In this document: piece after piece, positions 1 through 8,079 of the stretch | How the letters are laid out: each line of letters begins with the position of its first letter | Position numbering within the stretch: the first letter of the stretch is position 1 | Assembly: GCA_050949055.1 (NCBI GenBank) | Contig: JBMNFA010000001.1 | Coordinates: 744,001-808,000, forward strand | DNA: 64,000 nt | Direction: 5' to 3' | Source of the DNA: JAEZJZ01 sp050949055 | GTDB lineage: Bacteria > Bacillota > UBA994 > UBA5500 | Program-made: the position numbers and the translations under genes | Notes under the pieces: generated by a model | What the model saw: the letters and a program-made list of their open reading frames with translations, nothing else | Told to the model about the DNA's origin: nothing | Database searches by the model: none

Positions 1-63
1 CCCTCCCTATTGGTCACGCGACTGATGGGTTCAACGATTGATCAAAGGGCAGTGCCCCGCAGG

Positions 64-855
64 TCAACTGCCACTGCTATGGTAGGCGGCCTCTCCCACC
101 CGCCAGAACCTTAGGGCCAAATACAGCGATGCCACGGCCGCTAGCCAGGGAAGCAACAGATCCCATGGCGAGCCACCCAGCCCCAAAGCGAACCTGGCCG
201 GTAGATAACCGATAAACGAGACCGGCAGCAGGGTCAGCAGCCCGCGTAACCAAACGGGGTAGATGCTGGTTGGGTAAGAGGCGGCGTAGTTCGCAGCGTA
301 ATAGGTCAATGTCTGCAGGTCACGCACCCGGCCAAACCAGAAGGCACAGGCGGCGGTGGCTATGCTGATGGAAAAGAAGATCACTGTGCCGCAGATGGGC
401 ATCAGCAGCAAGTAGCCGTACATCCAGCCCAGAGACGCAATGCCTCCTAGATAATGCAGAGAGATCAGCAGTGCAGTCAATCCCTGCAGCACTCCTCCCA
501 GGCGGAAGAACTCCACCTTTCTTCCCAAGAGCACTAGCAAACTGGGCCAAGGCCGCAGCAGAATCCCATCGTATTCACCGCGGATGATGTAGTTCTGGAA
601 CATATGCAGTTCACACCCGAATACGCGAAACATGGCGCTGGAAATGCTGGTGATGCCGTAGATCACTCCGATCTGGGCGGCACTCCAGCCGCCGACAGAC
701 TTGGTGCGATAGAGGATAGTCAGGACCACCAGGAAGTCGGACACCGTAACTAGGGTCTGGAAGATCACGGAGGCGATAAAACTGAACCTGTACTGTAACA
801 CCGATTGCCAACTGGCCTTGAGCAAGCGGCCATAGAGACGAATCGCCGCCCTCAT
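64..855 (-). CDS. ABC-2 type transporter permease (second of a pair)
   Basis: Predicted 263-residue integral membrane protein with about six hydrophobic segments and few other motifs. It resembles the ABC-2 permease family whose members come as two unequal permeases plus an ATPase and export undefined substrates. The longest frame adds 25 improbable residues (His, Pro, Gly rich). I chose the ATG at 855 because it overlaps the stop of the upstream permease as ATGA, a sign of translational coupling. AGGAGG directly abuts this ATG, so a slightly later initiation codon is possible. The gene reaches almost to the window edge, so a downstream partner, perhaps the missing ATPase, may lie outside. 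Confidence 0.75.
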   Translation of the reverse strand: MRAAIRLYGRLLKASWQSVLQYRFSFIASVIFQTLVTVSDFLVVLTILYRTKSVGGWSAAQIGVIYGITSISSAMFRVFGCELHMFQNYIIRGEYDGILLRPWPSLLVLLGRKVEFFRLGGVLQGLTALLISLHYLGGIASLGWMYGYLLLMPICGTVIFFSISIATAACAFWFGRVRDLQTLTYYAANYAASYPTSIYPVWLRGLLTLLPVSFIGYLPARFALGLGGSPWDLLLPWLAAVASLYLALRFWRVGEAAYHSSGS

Positions 856-1628
856 CCTCCTTGCACCTCCAGGCGCCTCCGGGCTAGGCGTGTCGCCCTG
901 CGACAAGCAATGGTGAGGATGACAGCCCAAGTGGCTGGAATAGCCAACGCTTGCGCCCCCTGTAGACCCAGATAAACCAAATTGGGATAATGCGCAAATG
1001 AAGCCCAGGGGAGGTAGGGAAAGATGCGGCCTAGGATGCCCGGCAGCAGGTCCACTGGCAACTGCACCCCGGAAGCCGCAGTAAGAAAGACCATATTGAA
1101 ATAAGTCACCCAGCGAATGTCAGTAGTCCAGAAGCTGGCTATTCCCTCCAGATAGCCCAGGCAGAGGGAAACGTAGAGGGCTAAGGCGAGACTGGGCACC
1201 AGAAGCAGCAGTGCTGACCAGGTGGGGATGCGATAACCCACCGTCACTGCGTACAACAACCATAGTGGCAGTGAGCGGTAGATAAGCGCATATGCGTGTT
1301 CGCCAAAGGACCGGCAGATAACGTAGCCGAAGAAATCGACAGGGCGCAACAGCTCCAGGCTGACATCCCCGCTGCGCACAGACAACTGGATCTCCAATCC
1401 TGCTTTGCGGTTCACCAGGGCGAACAGGCACTGGCCAAAAGCCGTCCACAGCACCAATTGTTGCCTGCTATAGAGGCCCACCCCGCCCTGGGTGCTGGAA
1501 GCGGCGGTCCAAATGTAGATCATGATGTAGCCAAAGATGCCGCCACCCAGAGTGCTGACCAGATGAGCTGCCCGGTATTGCAGGTTTCGTTGGTAGGTTT
1601 TGGAAGCCAGCAGCCAATAGCAGAGCAA
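852..1628 (-). CDS. ABC-2 type transporter permease (first of a pair)
   Basis: Predicted 258-residue membrane protein, six or so hydrophobic helices, paired with the following permease by a 4-bp overlap. The longest frame starts at a TTG at 1658. A second TTG at 1628 lies a few bases after a purine-rich AAGGGGGTGG and is the better start. Together the two genes would form the membrane part of an ABC exporter. No ATP-binding gene is visible upstream, and a good promoter (1704-1733) sits directly in front, so this gene is probably first in its transcript. Substrate is unknown. Confidence 0.75.
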   Translation of the reverse strand: MLCYWLLASKTYQRNLQYRAAHLVSTLGGGIFGYIMIYIWTAASSTQGGVGLYSRQQLVLWTAFGQCLFALVNRKAGLEIQLSVRSGDVSLELLRPVDFFGYVICRSFGEHAYALIYRSLPLWLLYAVTVGYRIPTWSALLLLVPSLALALYVSLCLGYLEGIASFWTTDIRWVTYFNMVFLTAASGVQLPVDLLPGILGRIFPYLPWASFAHYPNLVYLGLQGAQALAIPATWAVILTIACRRATRLARRRLEVQGG

Positions 1629-1703
1629 GAAACCACCCCCTTGCTGAAAGATGGACAAACAAAATCCCGCTGCTGTCTAGATATACCATCCAGCAGGAGC
1701 AGT

Positions 1704-1733
1704 ATTATATCATAGGGGAAAGCTCCTCGCCAA
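1704..1733 (-). promoter_or_regulatory. SigA-type promoter of the ABC permease pair
   Basis: On the minus strand TTGGCG (1728-1733) and TATAAT (1704-1709) are separated by 18 bp, close to the housekeeping consensus. It lies about 75 bp upstream of the TTG start at 1628. Confidence 0.6.
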
Positions 1734-1856
1734 GAAAGAATAGTTGAGCATGGAGCTGCATAGCCGACCTGACGCCGTGGGCGTGAAAACATATTAAGAG
1801 AGCGAGAAATTCGCTCTGCTGGATGGGAAAGGATAAGGGCAGGAGGTGATCTAGTC

Positions 1857-2102
1857 ATGCATCAACTGCCAGTCCGATGCAGCGTTGAGAACTGCCACTA
1901 TTGGGAGAACGGAGCCTGCTACGCATCGCAAATTCTGATCACCAGCGATCAGGTGGGTGCCAGCGAGCCTGACAGCTTCGACGCTCCGGTGGCCAGCAAC
2001 ATGCAAGGTACGCCCGTGAACAAGTGCATGGAAACCTGCTGCAAGACGTTTGTTCCCCGCGACTCGAAGAATCTGCACGCCGACGACGTAGCCAAACGCT
2101 AA
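1857..2102 (+). CDS. DUF1540 domain-containing protein
   Basis: Small cysteine-rich protein of 81 residues. The N-terminal pattern CSVENCHYW followed by GACYA, and a second cluster CMETCC near residue 57, fit the DUF1540 family, small proteins common in spore-formers that probably bind a metal. AGGAGGTGA lies just before the ATG. A 7-bp inverted repeat at 1799-1817 (AGAGCGA / TCGCTCT) in the leader could fold in the mRNA. The gene is monocistronic and convergent with the next one, with a shared hairpin between. Function is unknown; a role in sporulating cells is only inferred from the family distribution. Confidence 0.75.
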   Translation: MHQLPVRCSVENCHYWENGACYASQILITSDQVGASEPDSFDAPVASNMQGTPVNKCMETCCKTFVPRDSKNLHADDVAKR

Positions 2103-2111
2103 CATGTGGTA

Positions 2112-2149
2112 ACAAAAGGGCAACAGGGGAATATTCGCCCCTGCTGCCC
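2112..2149 (-). terminator. Hairpin between convergent genes, strongest as a minus-strand terminator
   Basis: A 12-bp stem (2118-2129 with 2138-2149) encloses an 8-base loop. On the minus strand the single mismatch becomes a G-U pair and the stem is followed by TTTTGTT, so it should end the transcript of the P-loop ATPase. On the plus strand it follows the DUF1540 gene but has a poor T tract. Confidence 0.7.
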
Positions 2150-2210
2150 TTCAAAGATCGGGATATCTTCCTCCCCGGTCTATGATCGCTCTTAAATTGC
2201 CTGTTGAAGA

Positions 2211-3311
2211 CTACCTGGCCAGTGCCAAAATGTTAGCTAATACCTCTGCTCTCCGCTCTCCCAAGGCGGCGAAGTTCATATGGGGAGCGTAATGAGCCTC
2301 AATCTGATCGTGGTTCTTCTTGGCCCTCCCGATCAGGCAAATTGCTGAGTTCAGTGCTTCATGGTAGAGCCTGGTCAGCCTCAGGATATCGTGGTCGTAG
2401 GTCGCGAGCTTGGCCCAATCGACAAACGGCTCGGCGTCGATGATCGCATCGCCCGGGTCAGCCGCATAGTAGCTATGGGGCTCGCTGGAGTTGACGACGG
2501 CCAATGACAGATCTGGAATCACCACATGGTCGATACGCTGGGGATCCAATGCGCAGTGAAAGATCTCCACGTCATAGCCCCTGTCTATAGCCGCTTGGGC
2601 GACCTTCCCCACTATGCTAGTGCGCCCGGTTCCGGGGCGGCCCTGCACCAAGACGCGGCGATCCAGCTCTCCTACGATGCTGCCCAGGTGATTGACCAGC
2701 CCTTGGGGAGTAATTGCGCTGGCGAATAGATGACGCTGCCGCGAGGGACCGCCGTTCACCGGTACTCCTTCGAAAATGGAGTCGATCGTCTCCCTGGCCA
2801 CCCGATTGAGGCCAACGGTGTCCAACACTCCCAACTCCCCCACGTAAGCCTGCAACTGGTCGTTGTACTCCTTGGCAACCCGTAGATAGCCATAGGCACG
2901 GCGGAACAGAAAGCTGTTGCGCCGGATCAAGGCCACCACGGAGTCCTTATTCTCCCTGATTCCTGCGTCATCCCAGTAGTCTCCCAGATGAACGATGGTA
3001 TCAAAGGCAGCTGGATATCTGGGATCCATCACATGGGGCGCGGTCCCGTCCATTAAAGCGACTCCCAGCGCCGGAATTCGCACTCCATCCAACGAGTTGT
3101 TGTCCGAGGAGCAATAGAACTCCTCAATGTCGTATCCCCGCTCACGCATCTGTTGTCCAATCCAGCGCATGAAGCTGCATTTGCCGGTCCCTGGGCCGCC
3201 CTTCAGTATGTACAGCGCTTGTTCATTTACCGAGATAATTTGATCATAATGGGAATAGAATCCGTAGCCTGTATTGCCGCCGGCAAAAACCTTCTTTACC
3301 TTGCCGAGCAC
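2211..3311 (-). CDS. Two-P-loop ATPase of the PRK06851 type, with altered Walker A motifs
   Basis: Protein of 366 residues built as two related halves, each opening with a nucleotide-binding loop. The layout matches a conserved Clostridia/Bacilli ATPase family of unknown role (PRK06851). The first loop, GGPGTGKCS (residues 38-46), keeps the lysine but has Cys where Ser/Thr is usual. The second, GRPGTGRTS (224-232), has Arg in place of the Walker lysine. The second site may therefore bind nucleotide without hydrolysing it. The GTG start at 3311 has AGGAGG eight bases upstream. The gene stands alone and is divergent from the DUF503 gene. Family assignment is fairly secure; function is unknown. 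Confidence 0.7.
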   Translation of the reverse strand: MLGKVKKVFAGGNTGYGFYSHYDQIISVNEQALYILKGGPGTGKCSFMRWIGQQMRERGYDIEEFYCSSDNNSLDGVRIPALGVALMDGTAPHVMDPRYPAAFDTIVHLGDYWDDAGIRENKDSVVALIRRNSFLFRRAYGYLRVAKEYNDQLQAYVGELGVLDTVGLNRVARETIDSIFEGVPVNGGPSRQRHLFASAITPQGLVNHLGSIVGELDRRVLVQGRPGTGRTSIVGKVAQAAIDRGYDVEIFHCALDPQRIDHVVIPDLSLAVVNSSEPHSYYAADPGDAIIDAEPFVDWAKLATYDHDILRLTRLYHEALNSAICLIGRAKKNHDQIEAHYAPHMNFAALGERRAEVLANILALAR

Positions 3312-3444
3312 TCACAAAACCTCCTTCAGCTAATGTAGATTGCCCTACATCATACATCAGGAGGCAGCAGATTGTGACAAGGACTGTGGACCTTCTTAAC
3401 CAGAATCGCATGCCAATCGGCCATCATGAGGAGCGCAGGTTCTC

Positions 3445-3453
3445 TGGTATAAT
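3445..3453 (+). promoter_or_regulatory. Extended -10 promoter of the DUF503 gene
   Basis: TGGTATAAT (3445-3453) is a full extended -10 element 32 bp before the chosen GTG start. No convincing -35 box is seen, which is usual for extended -10 promoters. Confidence 0.5.
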
Positions 3454-3484
3454 GGAGCCAGCCAGGGACCAAGGAGATGATACA

Positions 3485-3766
3485 GTGCTGATAGGGACAT
3501 GCACCATCACCGTCAGGTTGCACGCCACCCAGTCGTTAAAGGATAAGCGTTCGGTCATCAAGGGCTTAACCACCCGCCTGCGCCAACAACTGAATCTAAG
3601 CGTAGCCGAGGTGGACGCATTGGACGAGGTCGGCCGGGCGGTGGTAGGACTGGCCGCCGTCAGCCTGAGTGAATCAGTGATCAGAAACCTGTTTCGCTCG
3701 GCAGAGGAGATGGCTGAACGCGCTCCTGGGGCAGAAGTAATAGATGTATCGGTCGAGTTGCACTGA
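3485..3766 (+). CDS. DUF503 family protein (YlxP-like)
   Basis: Small protein of 93 residues. The N-terminal strand followed by SLKDKRSVIKGL and the later acidic-helix region are characteristic of DUF503, the family of B. subtilis YlxP, which is encoded near ribosome-assembly and translation genes in many Firmicutes. The longest frame begins 37 codons earlier but crosses the promoter-like TATAAT. The GTG at 3485 has AAGGAG eight bases upstream and gives the family's usual length. The downstream methyltransferase starts 28 bp after the stop, so the two are probably co-transcribed. A role in ribosome biology is plausible from family context elsewhere but is not shown here. Confidence 0.8.
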   Translation: MLIGTCTITVRLHATQSLKDKRSVIKGLTTRLRQQLNLSVAEVDALDEVGRAVVGLAAVSLSESVIRNLFRSAEEMAERAPGAEVIDVSVELH

Positions 3767-3793
3767 TTTGCTGGAGCTAGAGGAGTGATTCCT

Positions 3794-4987
3794 GTGGAAC
3801 TGAAGGAGCTGCTGGGGCGGGAGCTGCCTCAAGGGACGTTGTACTATCTGGTGTTCAGCGGGCTGAAGAAAGGAGTCGACTCCGACTTCAGCAAGGTGAC
3901 GATGAAGCCAGTGTTGCTGGGTAGCGAGCTGCACTACCAGCTTACCTACCACTTTCCACGCAAGGTGACCCACGAGAACCTGACGCCGGAACTAGCTTTG
4001 GAGAAGCTGCTGGAGATCTGGCAAACCACCTTCAAGCAAGGGCAAGTCTTTACCAAGACGGCCGACTACCAGGCTTTCAGCAATCGAGACGGCAGGGAAC
4101 GGATCATCAAGCGACCGCCTTCCAGAGAGGCACCCGAGCTAGGGCACAACCGGCAGAAGAAATATCTGCTGGCGGAGGGGGTGCCCCACGACTTTCTGGT
4201 GCAGCTGGGGGTAATGAATCGCCAGGGCAAGGTTCTAGCGCAGAAGTACGATAAGTTCCGTCAAATCAATCGCTTTGTGGAACTGGTGACCGATGTGGTA
4301 GACAGATTACCGCAACCGGCTGACCGACCATTGAAGATCATTGACTTTGGCAGCGGCAAGTCCTACCTCACCTTTGCGCTTTATTACTACCTGCGACAAG
4401 TGCGAAGCCTTGACGTGGAGATCCTAGGTTTGGATTTGAAGCAGGACGTAATCGATGAATGCAGCCGCATCGCCAAGCACCTGGGCTATGAACAGCTACG
4501 ATTTGCTGTGGGCGACATCGCTGACTACCAGGGGTCTGGTCCGGTGGACATGGTAGTCAGTCTGCACGCCTGTGATACAGCTACCGATGCCGCCCTAGCC
4601 AAAGCGGTGCAGTGGAATGCGGAGGTAATACTTGCCGTGCCGTGTTGCCAACATGAGTTGGCCCCCAAGGTGCACCACCCGATATTTGCCCCCTTGGAGA
4701 AGCACGGGATAATCAAAGACCGGTTAGCCACGCTGATCACCGACACTCTGCGGGCTTGTGCGCTTGAGGTTATGGGTTACGACGTGCAATTAGTGGAATT
4801 CATCGACACCGAGCATACCCCCAAGAACGTACTAATTAGGGCGGTGAGAAATCCGCAGCGCAACCGCCAGTCTGCCGTGCAATCTTACCTGAAGTTGCGG
4901 GACTTCTGGTCCCTAGAGGATCTATACATTGAGCGCGCGTTTGGACACCCCTTCACCTGCCGCCTGAGCGTGGAACACCAGGAATGA
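3794..4987 (+). CDS. Class I SAM-dependent methyltransferase (Methyltransf_32 type)
   Basis: Protein of 397 residues. The N-terminal ~180 residues are a family-specific region. The C-terminal part has a Rossmann methyltransferase core: motif I IIDFGSGKSYLTF, then an acidic strand end (LGLDLKQD), then VVSLHACDTATD and AVPCCQHEL. The VSLHACDTA and CCQHE pattern is shared with Methyltransf_32 (TRM13/GSTCD-like) proteins, some of which modify tRNA or other RNA. The substrate here is unknown. The frame opens at a GTG at 3785, but a second GTG at 3794 has AGAGGAG eight bases upstream and is preferred. Probably co-transcribed with DUF503 upstream. Confidence 0.75.
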   Translation: MELKELLGRELPQGTLYYLVFSGLKKGVDSDFSKVTMKPVLLGSELHYQLTYHFPRKVTHENLTPELALEKLLEIWQTTFKQGQVFTKTADYQAFSNRDGRERIIKRPPSREAPELGHNRQKKYLLAEGVPHDFLVQLGVMNRQGKVLAQKYDKFRQINRFVELVTDVVDRLPQPADRPLKIIDFGSGKSYLTFALYYYLRQVRSLDVEILGLDLKQDVIDECSRIAKHLGYEQLRFAVGDIADYQGSGPVDMVVSLHACDTATDAALAKAVQWNAEVILAVPCCQHELAPKVHHPIFAPLEKHGIIKDRLATLITDTLRACALEVMGYDVQLVEFIDTEHTPKNVLIRAVRNPQRNRQSAVQSYLKLRDFWSLEDLYIERAFGHPFTCRLSVEHQE

Positions 4988-5032
4988 GCCTCTTGGCTGC
5001 TGGAGTTGGCGGTCAGGATGTGCGGCGTACAG

Positions 5033-5065
5033 TCCTGCCCTGTAAGAATGGGGCAGGATTTCTCT
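5033..5065 (+). terminator. Intrinsic terminator after the methyltransferase gene
   Basis: Eight-bp stem TCCTGCCC / GGGCAGGA (5033-5040, 5051-5058) with a 10-base loop, followed by TTTCTCT. The tract is short, so efficiency may be modest. Confidence 0.5.
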
Positions 5066-5118
5066 AATGCCAGAGAGAACTAGTCTGGAGCAAGGGAAAA
5101 ATGAGGAGATGATCTGCT

Positions 5119-6384
5119 GTGTGGAAGAGGCTTGATGGGCTGATCGAACAACGCCAGGATCAGTTGATCGGATTAGTACAGCGCCTGGTGCAGACCCCTA
5201 GCATTTCGGGCGATGAAAATGCCTACCAGCTGCTCTTGGCTGAAGAAATGCGCCAGATCGGCTTGGAGGTGGATCTCTGGTACCCCGCTGAAGAGGAGAT
5301 CAAGCAGCATCCAGCCTACAAGATGGTGGATGCTCGCGGGATGGAGGGGCGCCCCGGTCTGGTGGGCAAGCTGCCAGGTGCCGAGGGCAATGGCAGCCGC
5401 AGCCTGACCATCAACTGCCACGCTGATGTGGTGCCACCTGGCGACCTGGAAACCTGGACCTATCCGCCGTTCGCCGCAGAAATCGCCAATGGCAGGATCT
5501 ACGGCCGCGGTGCCTGTGATATGAAGGCCAACACCGCTGTGGGGCTATATGTGCTCAAGCTGTTGCGAGAGATCGGTTATCAGCCTGTGGGCGAGATTCA
5601 GTTCCATTCGGTGATCGGCGAGGAGACAGGCGGACTGGGAGCCCTCTACTCCATAGTCCGTGGCTACAAGACAGCGGCCGCCATTATTCTGGAGCCGACT
5701 GAACTGGAGATTGTGCCGGCTCAGGCTGGCGCGGCCACCTTCCGCTTGACTATCCCGGGCAAGGCAGCCCACGGCTGCATGCGGGATGAGGGGGTCAACC
5801 CGATAGAGAAGTTCATTCGTCTACATACCGCCCTGCTGGAACTGGAGCGGGAGCGCAATCGGAAATTCGTGCACCCTTTCTTTGAAGGAATTGCCAATAA
5901 GATCCCACTGTCCATCGGCACGATCAACGCCGGAGTATGGCACTCCAGCGTGCCGGATCAGCTGGTGGCCGAAGGACGCTACGGAGTGATGGTCGGCGAG
6001 ACCATCGAAGAAGCGATGGCGGAATTTGAGGCCTGCGTGCAGCAGGTATGCGCGGGAGACGAATGGCTGCGGGAGAACCCAGCCGTGGTAGAATGGATAG
6101 ACGGTCAGTTCGAATCGGCCGCGGTACGGCAGGACGAACCGATTTTGCAGCACCTGCAGCAATGTTACAGGGATGTTTTCGGCAAAGAGCCGCAGCTGCT
6201 GGGCGTGACCTACGGCTCCGATGCACGGTTATTGGTCAATCACGCCCATATTCCCACGGTGTTGTTTGGCGCTGGCAACATTGAGGCCGCCCATGCTGCC
6301 GACGAGTACGTGCCCATCGAGCAATTAGTGCCGATGGCCAAAACGCTGGCTCGGCTGATCGTCAGCTGGTGCGGGCAGGTCTGA
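5119..6384 (+). CDS. M20 family metallopeptidase (ArgE/DapE-like deacylase)
   Basis: Cytosolic zinc-dependent amidohydrolase of 421 residues, close in length to the ArgE/DapE group. Metal-binding motifs are in place: CHADVVP (His101), GRGACDMKAN (Asp134), GEETGG (Glu168 as general base and Glu169), and a C-terminal AAHADEYV histidine. A dimerisation domain would occupy about residues 200-310. Such enzymes cleave N-acyl amino acids or dipeptides. ArgE, DapE and peptidase roles cannot be told apart by eye. The start is a GTG with GAGGAG ten bases upstream. The gene is alone, between a terminator and a convergent small gene. Confidence 0.85.
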   Translation: MWKRLDGLIEQRQDQLIGLVQRLVQTPSISGDENAYQLLLAEEMRQIGLEVDLWYPAEEEIKQHPAYKMVDARGMEGRPGLVGKLPGAEGNGSRSLTINCHADVVPPGDLETWTYPPFAAEIANGRIYGRGACDMKANTAVGLYVLKLLREIGYQPVGEIQFHSVIGEETGGLGALYSIVRGYKTAAAIILEPTELEIVPAQAGAATFRLTIPGKAAHGCMRDEGVNPIEKFIRLHTALLELERERNRKFVHPFFEGIANKIPLSIGTINAGVWHSSVPDQLVAEGRYGVMVGETIEEAMAEFEACVQQVCAGDEWLRENPAVVEWIDGQFESAAVRQDEPILQHLQQCYRDVFGKEPQLLGVTYGSDARLLVNHAHIPTVLFGAGNIEAAHAADEYVPIEQLVPMAKTLARLIVSWCGQV

Positions 6385-6400
6385 TGTCACTGATGCAGAA

Positions 6401-6428
6401 ATGGGAGGTCATCGCCGCGGCCTCCCAT
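6401..6428. terminator. Hairpin between convergent genes
   Basis: Inverted repeat ATGGGAGG / CCTCCCAT (6401-6408, 6421-6428) between the stops of the M20 peptidase gene and the DUF1450 gene. There is no T tract on either side, so a bidirectional terminator is only suggested. Confidence 0.35.
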
Positions 6429-6432
6429 CAGT

Positions 6433-6669
6433 TCAATTGACGGAGAACCCGATCGTCTGCTCTATGGCCTGCAGCAGCTCGGCGGCTGTGTCTGCAGTCA
6501 CCAGCTGTCCGTTGACCCGGGCTATCGGTTTGGTCGCACAATCGCCGCAGGCGACGATGCACTTCACCACCTGTACCCGTAGCTTGGGGTGGTTGGCTGC
6601 AGACAAGCGTCTATATGCCTCGCTGCCCTGGCTATCTAGGTTCTCCTGACAGAATAAGACTTCGATCAT
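6433..6669 (-). CDS. DUF1450 family protein (YuzB-like)
   Basis: Protein of 78 residues. It opens MIEVLFCQENL and has VVKCIVACGDCATKPIARVNG near residues 34-54, the CxxxCGxC signature of DUF1450, followed by a C-terminal helix. The fold is thioredoxin/2Fe-2S-ferredoxin-like in appearance, with cysteines able to bind a metal or cluster or to cycle as thiols. This is family knowledge and inference; no function is established. It is divergent from the PNPOx-like gene and convergent with the M20 peptidase gene. Confidence 0.75.
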   Translation of the reverse strand: MIEVLFCQENLDSQGSEAYRRLSAANHPKLRVQVVKCIVACGDCATKPIARVNGQLVTADTAAELLQAIEQTIGFSVN

Positions 6670-6815
6670 CGCTGTTGGCTTCCTCCCGTAATCGCGCGCC
6701 GGAAACTTGGCCGCAACAAGAATATGGCCTGATCCAGATGATCAGGCTGGCTTGGATGCATCATATGACCAGTATACTAGAATCTGAGCGAGAGCTCCAC
6801 GGAGGTAATGCAGAG

Positions 6816-7304
6816 ATGAAACAATACAGTATGCGCAGAAAAGACCGGGCGATGGCAGAGGCTGACTGCCTGCGGCTGCTGGAGACAGAACGGGTGGGTA
6901 GGCTGGCCATGTGCGATCAACAAGGACAGCCTTATCTGGTGCCTCTCAATCACGTCCTGGTGGATGGAACCATCTACTTTCACTGTGCCACAACTGGCCG
7001 CAAACTTGACCTGCTACAGCAGAATCCCAAGGTCTGCTACGAAGTAGACCGCATGCTTGGGATCAAGAGCGCGCCCAGTGCCTGCGAATATGGCGCTTTT
7101 TATGAAAGCGCTATCGCCTTTGGGACTGCATTTTTGGTCTCCGACATAGCGGAGAAGGTGCGCATACTCAACCAGCTGACTGCCCATCATGCTGCGGAGG
7201 GCGCTGAGTTTGCCCCTGTCAACGAAACGGCAGCGGAACGGGTGGTCGTGGTGGGCATCCGCATAGATCAACTCACTGGGAAGGCCCGCCAACGCGATCA
7301 ATAG
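6816..7304 (+). CDS. Pyridoxamine 5'-phosphate oxidase-like flavoprotein (NimA family)
   Basis: Split-barrel flavin-binding protein of 162 residues. RVGRLAMCDQQGQPYLVPLN, then IYFHCATTGRKLDLLQQNP and VCYEVDR, are typical of the PNPOx-like family that includes NimA nitroimidazole reductases. These proteins bind FMN, heme or F420 and reduce small molecules. The true substrate cannot be read. The longest frame starts 67 codons earlier. I chose the ATG at 6816 because GGAGGT lies nine bases upstream and the product then matches family size. A general redox or detoxification role in an anaerobe is inferred. Confidence 0.8.
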   Translation: MKQYSMRRKDRAMAEADCLRLLETERVGRLAMCDQQGQPYLVPLNHVLVDGTIYFHCATTGRKLDLLQQNPKVCYEVDRMLGIKSAPSACEYGAFYESAIAFGTAFLVSDIAEKVRILNQLTAHHAAEGAEFAPVNETAAERVVVVGIRIDQLTGKARQRDQ

Positions 7305-7503
7305 TTCTCAACACTCGGCTGACCCCAAGCCCCTGCCTGATCAGCGAGTACCTCTGCAGCAGACGACGCGACTCTTGGCTCCCCACTAGTCTGTTTTCAC
7401 TGTCCCCGGCATATGATTGCCGGACAGGAGATCTGTTCGACGAAGAATTTTGCTGCACCGGCAAGGAGCAAAGTAGCTAGCAGGGCCAAAGGAGGTCGTT
7501 CAG

Positions 7504-7962
7504 ATGACAGAGCAGGAAGCTTTCATGATGCTTCAGAACTGGTTTAGAGACGACGGATGGGGTGTCGACGCGAGTGCAGAGCATCTGCTGGTACGGACAG
7601 GCATCAACGGCGAGCACGGCAAGTTTCGCCTTTACGCACACATCCAGGGGGATAACCTGGTGGTTCACTCTGTCTCCCCGACGCACATTCCGGCGAAGGG
7701 CCGTGGCGCTGTGGCCGAATACTTGACCAGGGCCAATTACGGCTTGGTGCTGGGCAACTTCGAAATGGATTGGAACGACGGAGAGGTTCGCTACAAGACC
7801 AGCTTCAGGTGGAAGGATGCCGGGCTAAATCCCCAGACCATCCATGGTCTGGTCTATGTGAACTGCGCGACGATGGACCGTTATTACCCTGGCCTGATGA
7901 GCGTACTTTACGGCGGAGCAACCCCCGAGCAGGCTATCCGCAACGTTGAAAACTGGTCTTGA
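7504..7962 (+). CDS. YbjN domain-containing protein
   Basis: Protein of 152 residues with the two-layer YbjN-like pattern: an N-terminal helix with WGVDASAEHLLV, a strand region ending HIQGDNLVVHSV, a middle helix EYLTRANYGLVLGNFEMDWNDGEV and a C-terminal helix around ERNVENWS-like sequence (TPEQAIRNVENWS). Members resemble type III secretion chaperone folds and have no general function. AAAGGAGGT lies nine bases before the ATG. The gene is monocistronic, with about 200 bp of sequence upstream in which I see no clear promoter. Confidence 0.65.
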   Translation: MTEQEAFMMLQNWFRDDGWGVDASAEHLLVRTGINGEHGKFRLYAHIQGDNLVVHSVSPTHIPAKGRGAVAEYLTRANYGLVLGNFEMDWNDGEVRYKTSFRWKDAGLNPQTIHGLVYVNCATMDRYYPGLMSVLYGGATPEQAIRNVENWS

Positions 7963-8035
7963 CCGAGTTGGGGCGAGCACAGGCTCGTCCCATTTCTTAA
8001 CTATTGAAAGGCGGCAGGAATTTGCGGCAAAATGG

Positions 8036-8049
8036 CTAATTTAAATTAG
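8036..8049. promoter_or_regulatory. Perfect 14-bp palindrome upstream of the cysteine desulfidase gene
   Basis: CTAATTTAAATTAG is a perfect palindrome 30 bp before the start codon and 15 bp before the Shine-Dalgarno sequence. The position suits an operator for a dimeric regulator, but the regulator is unknown. Confidence 0.35.
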
Positions 8050-8079
8050 GTTAGATGCAATTCTAAGGAGATGTGTTTG

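Noticed and set aside
1296..1715. 139-codon plus-strand frame over the first ABC permease.
   Set aside because: Antisense shadow of a membrane protein gene, with no start signal or recognisable domain.
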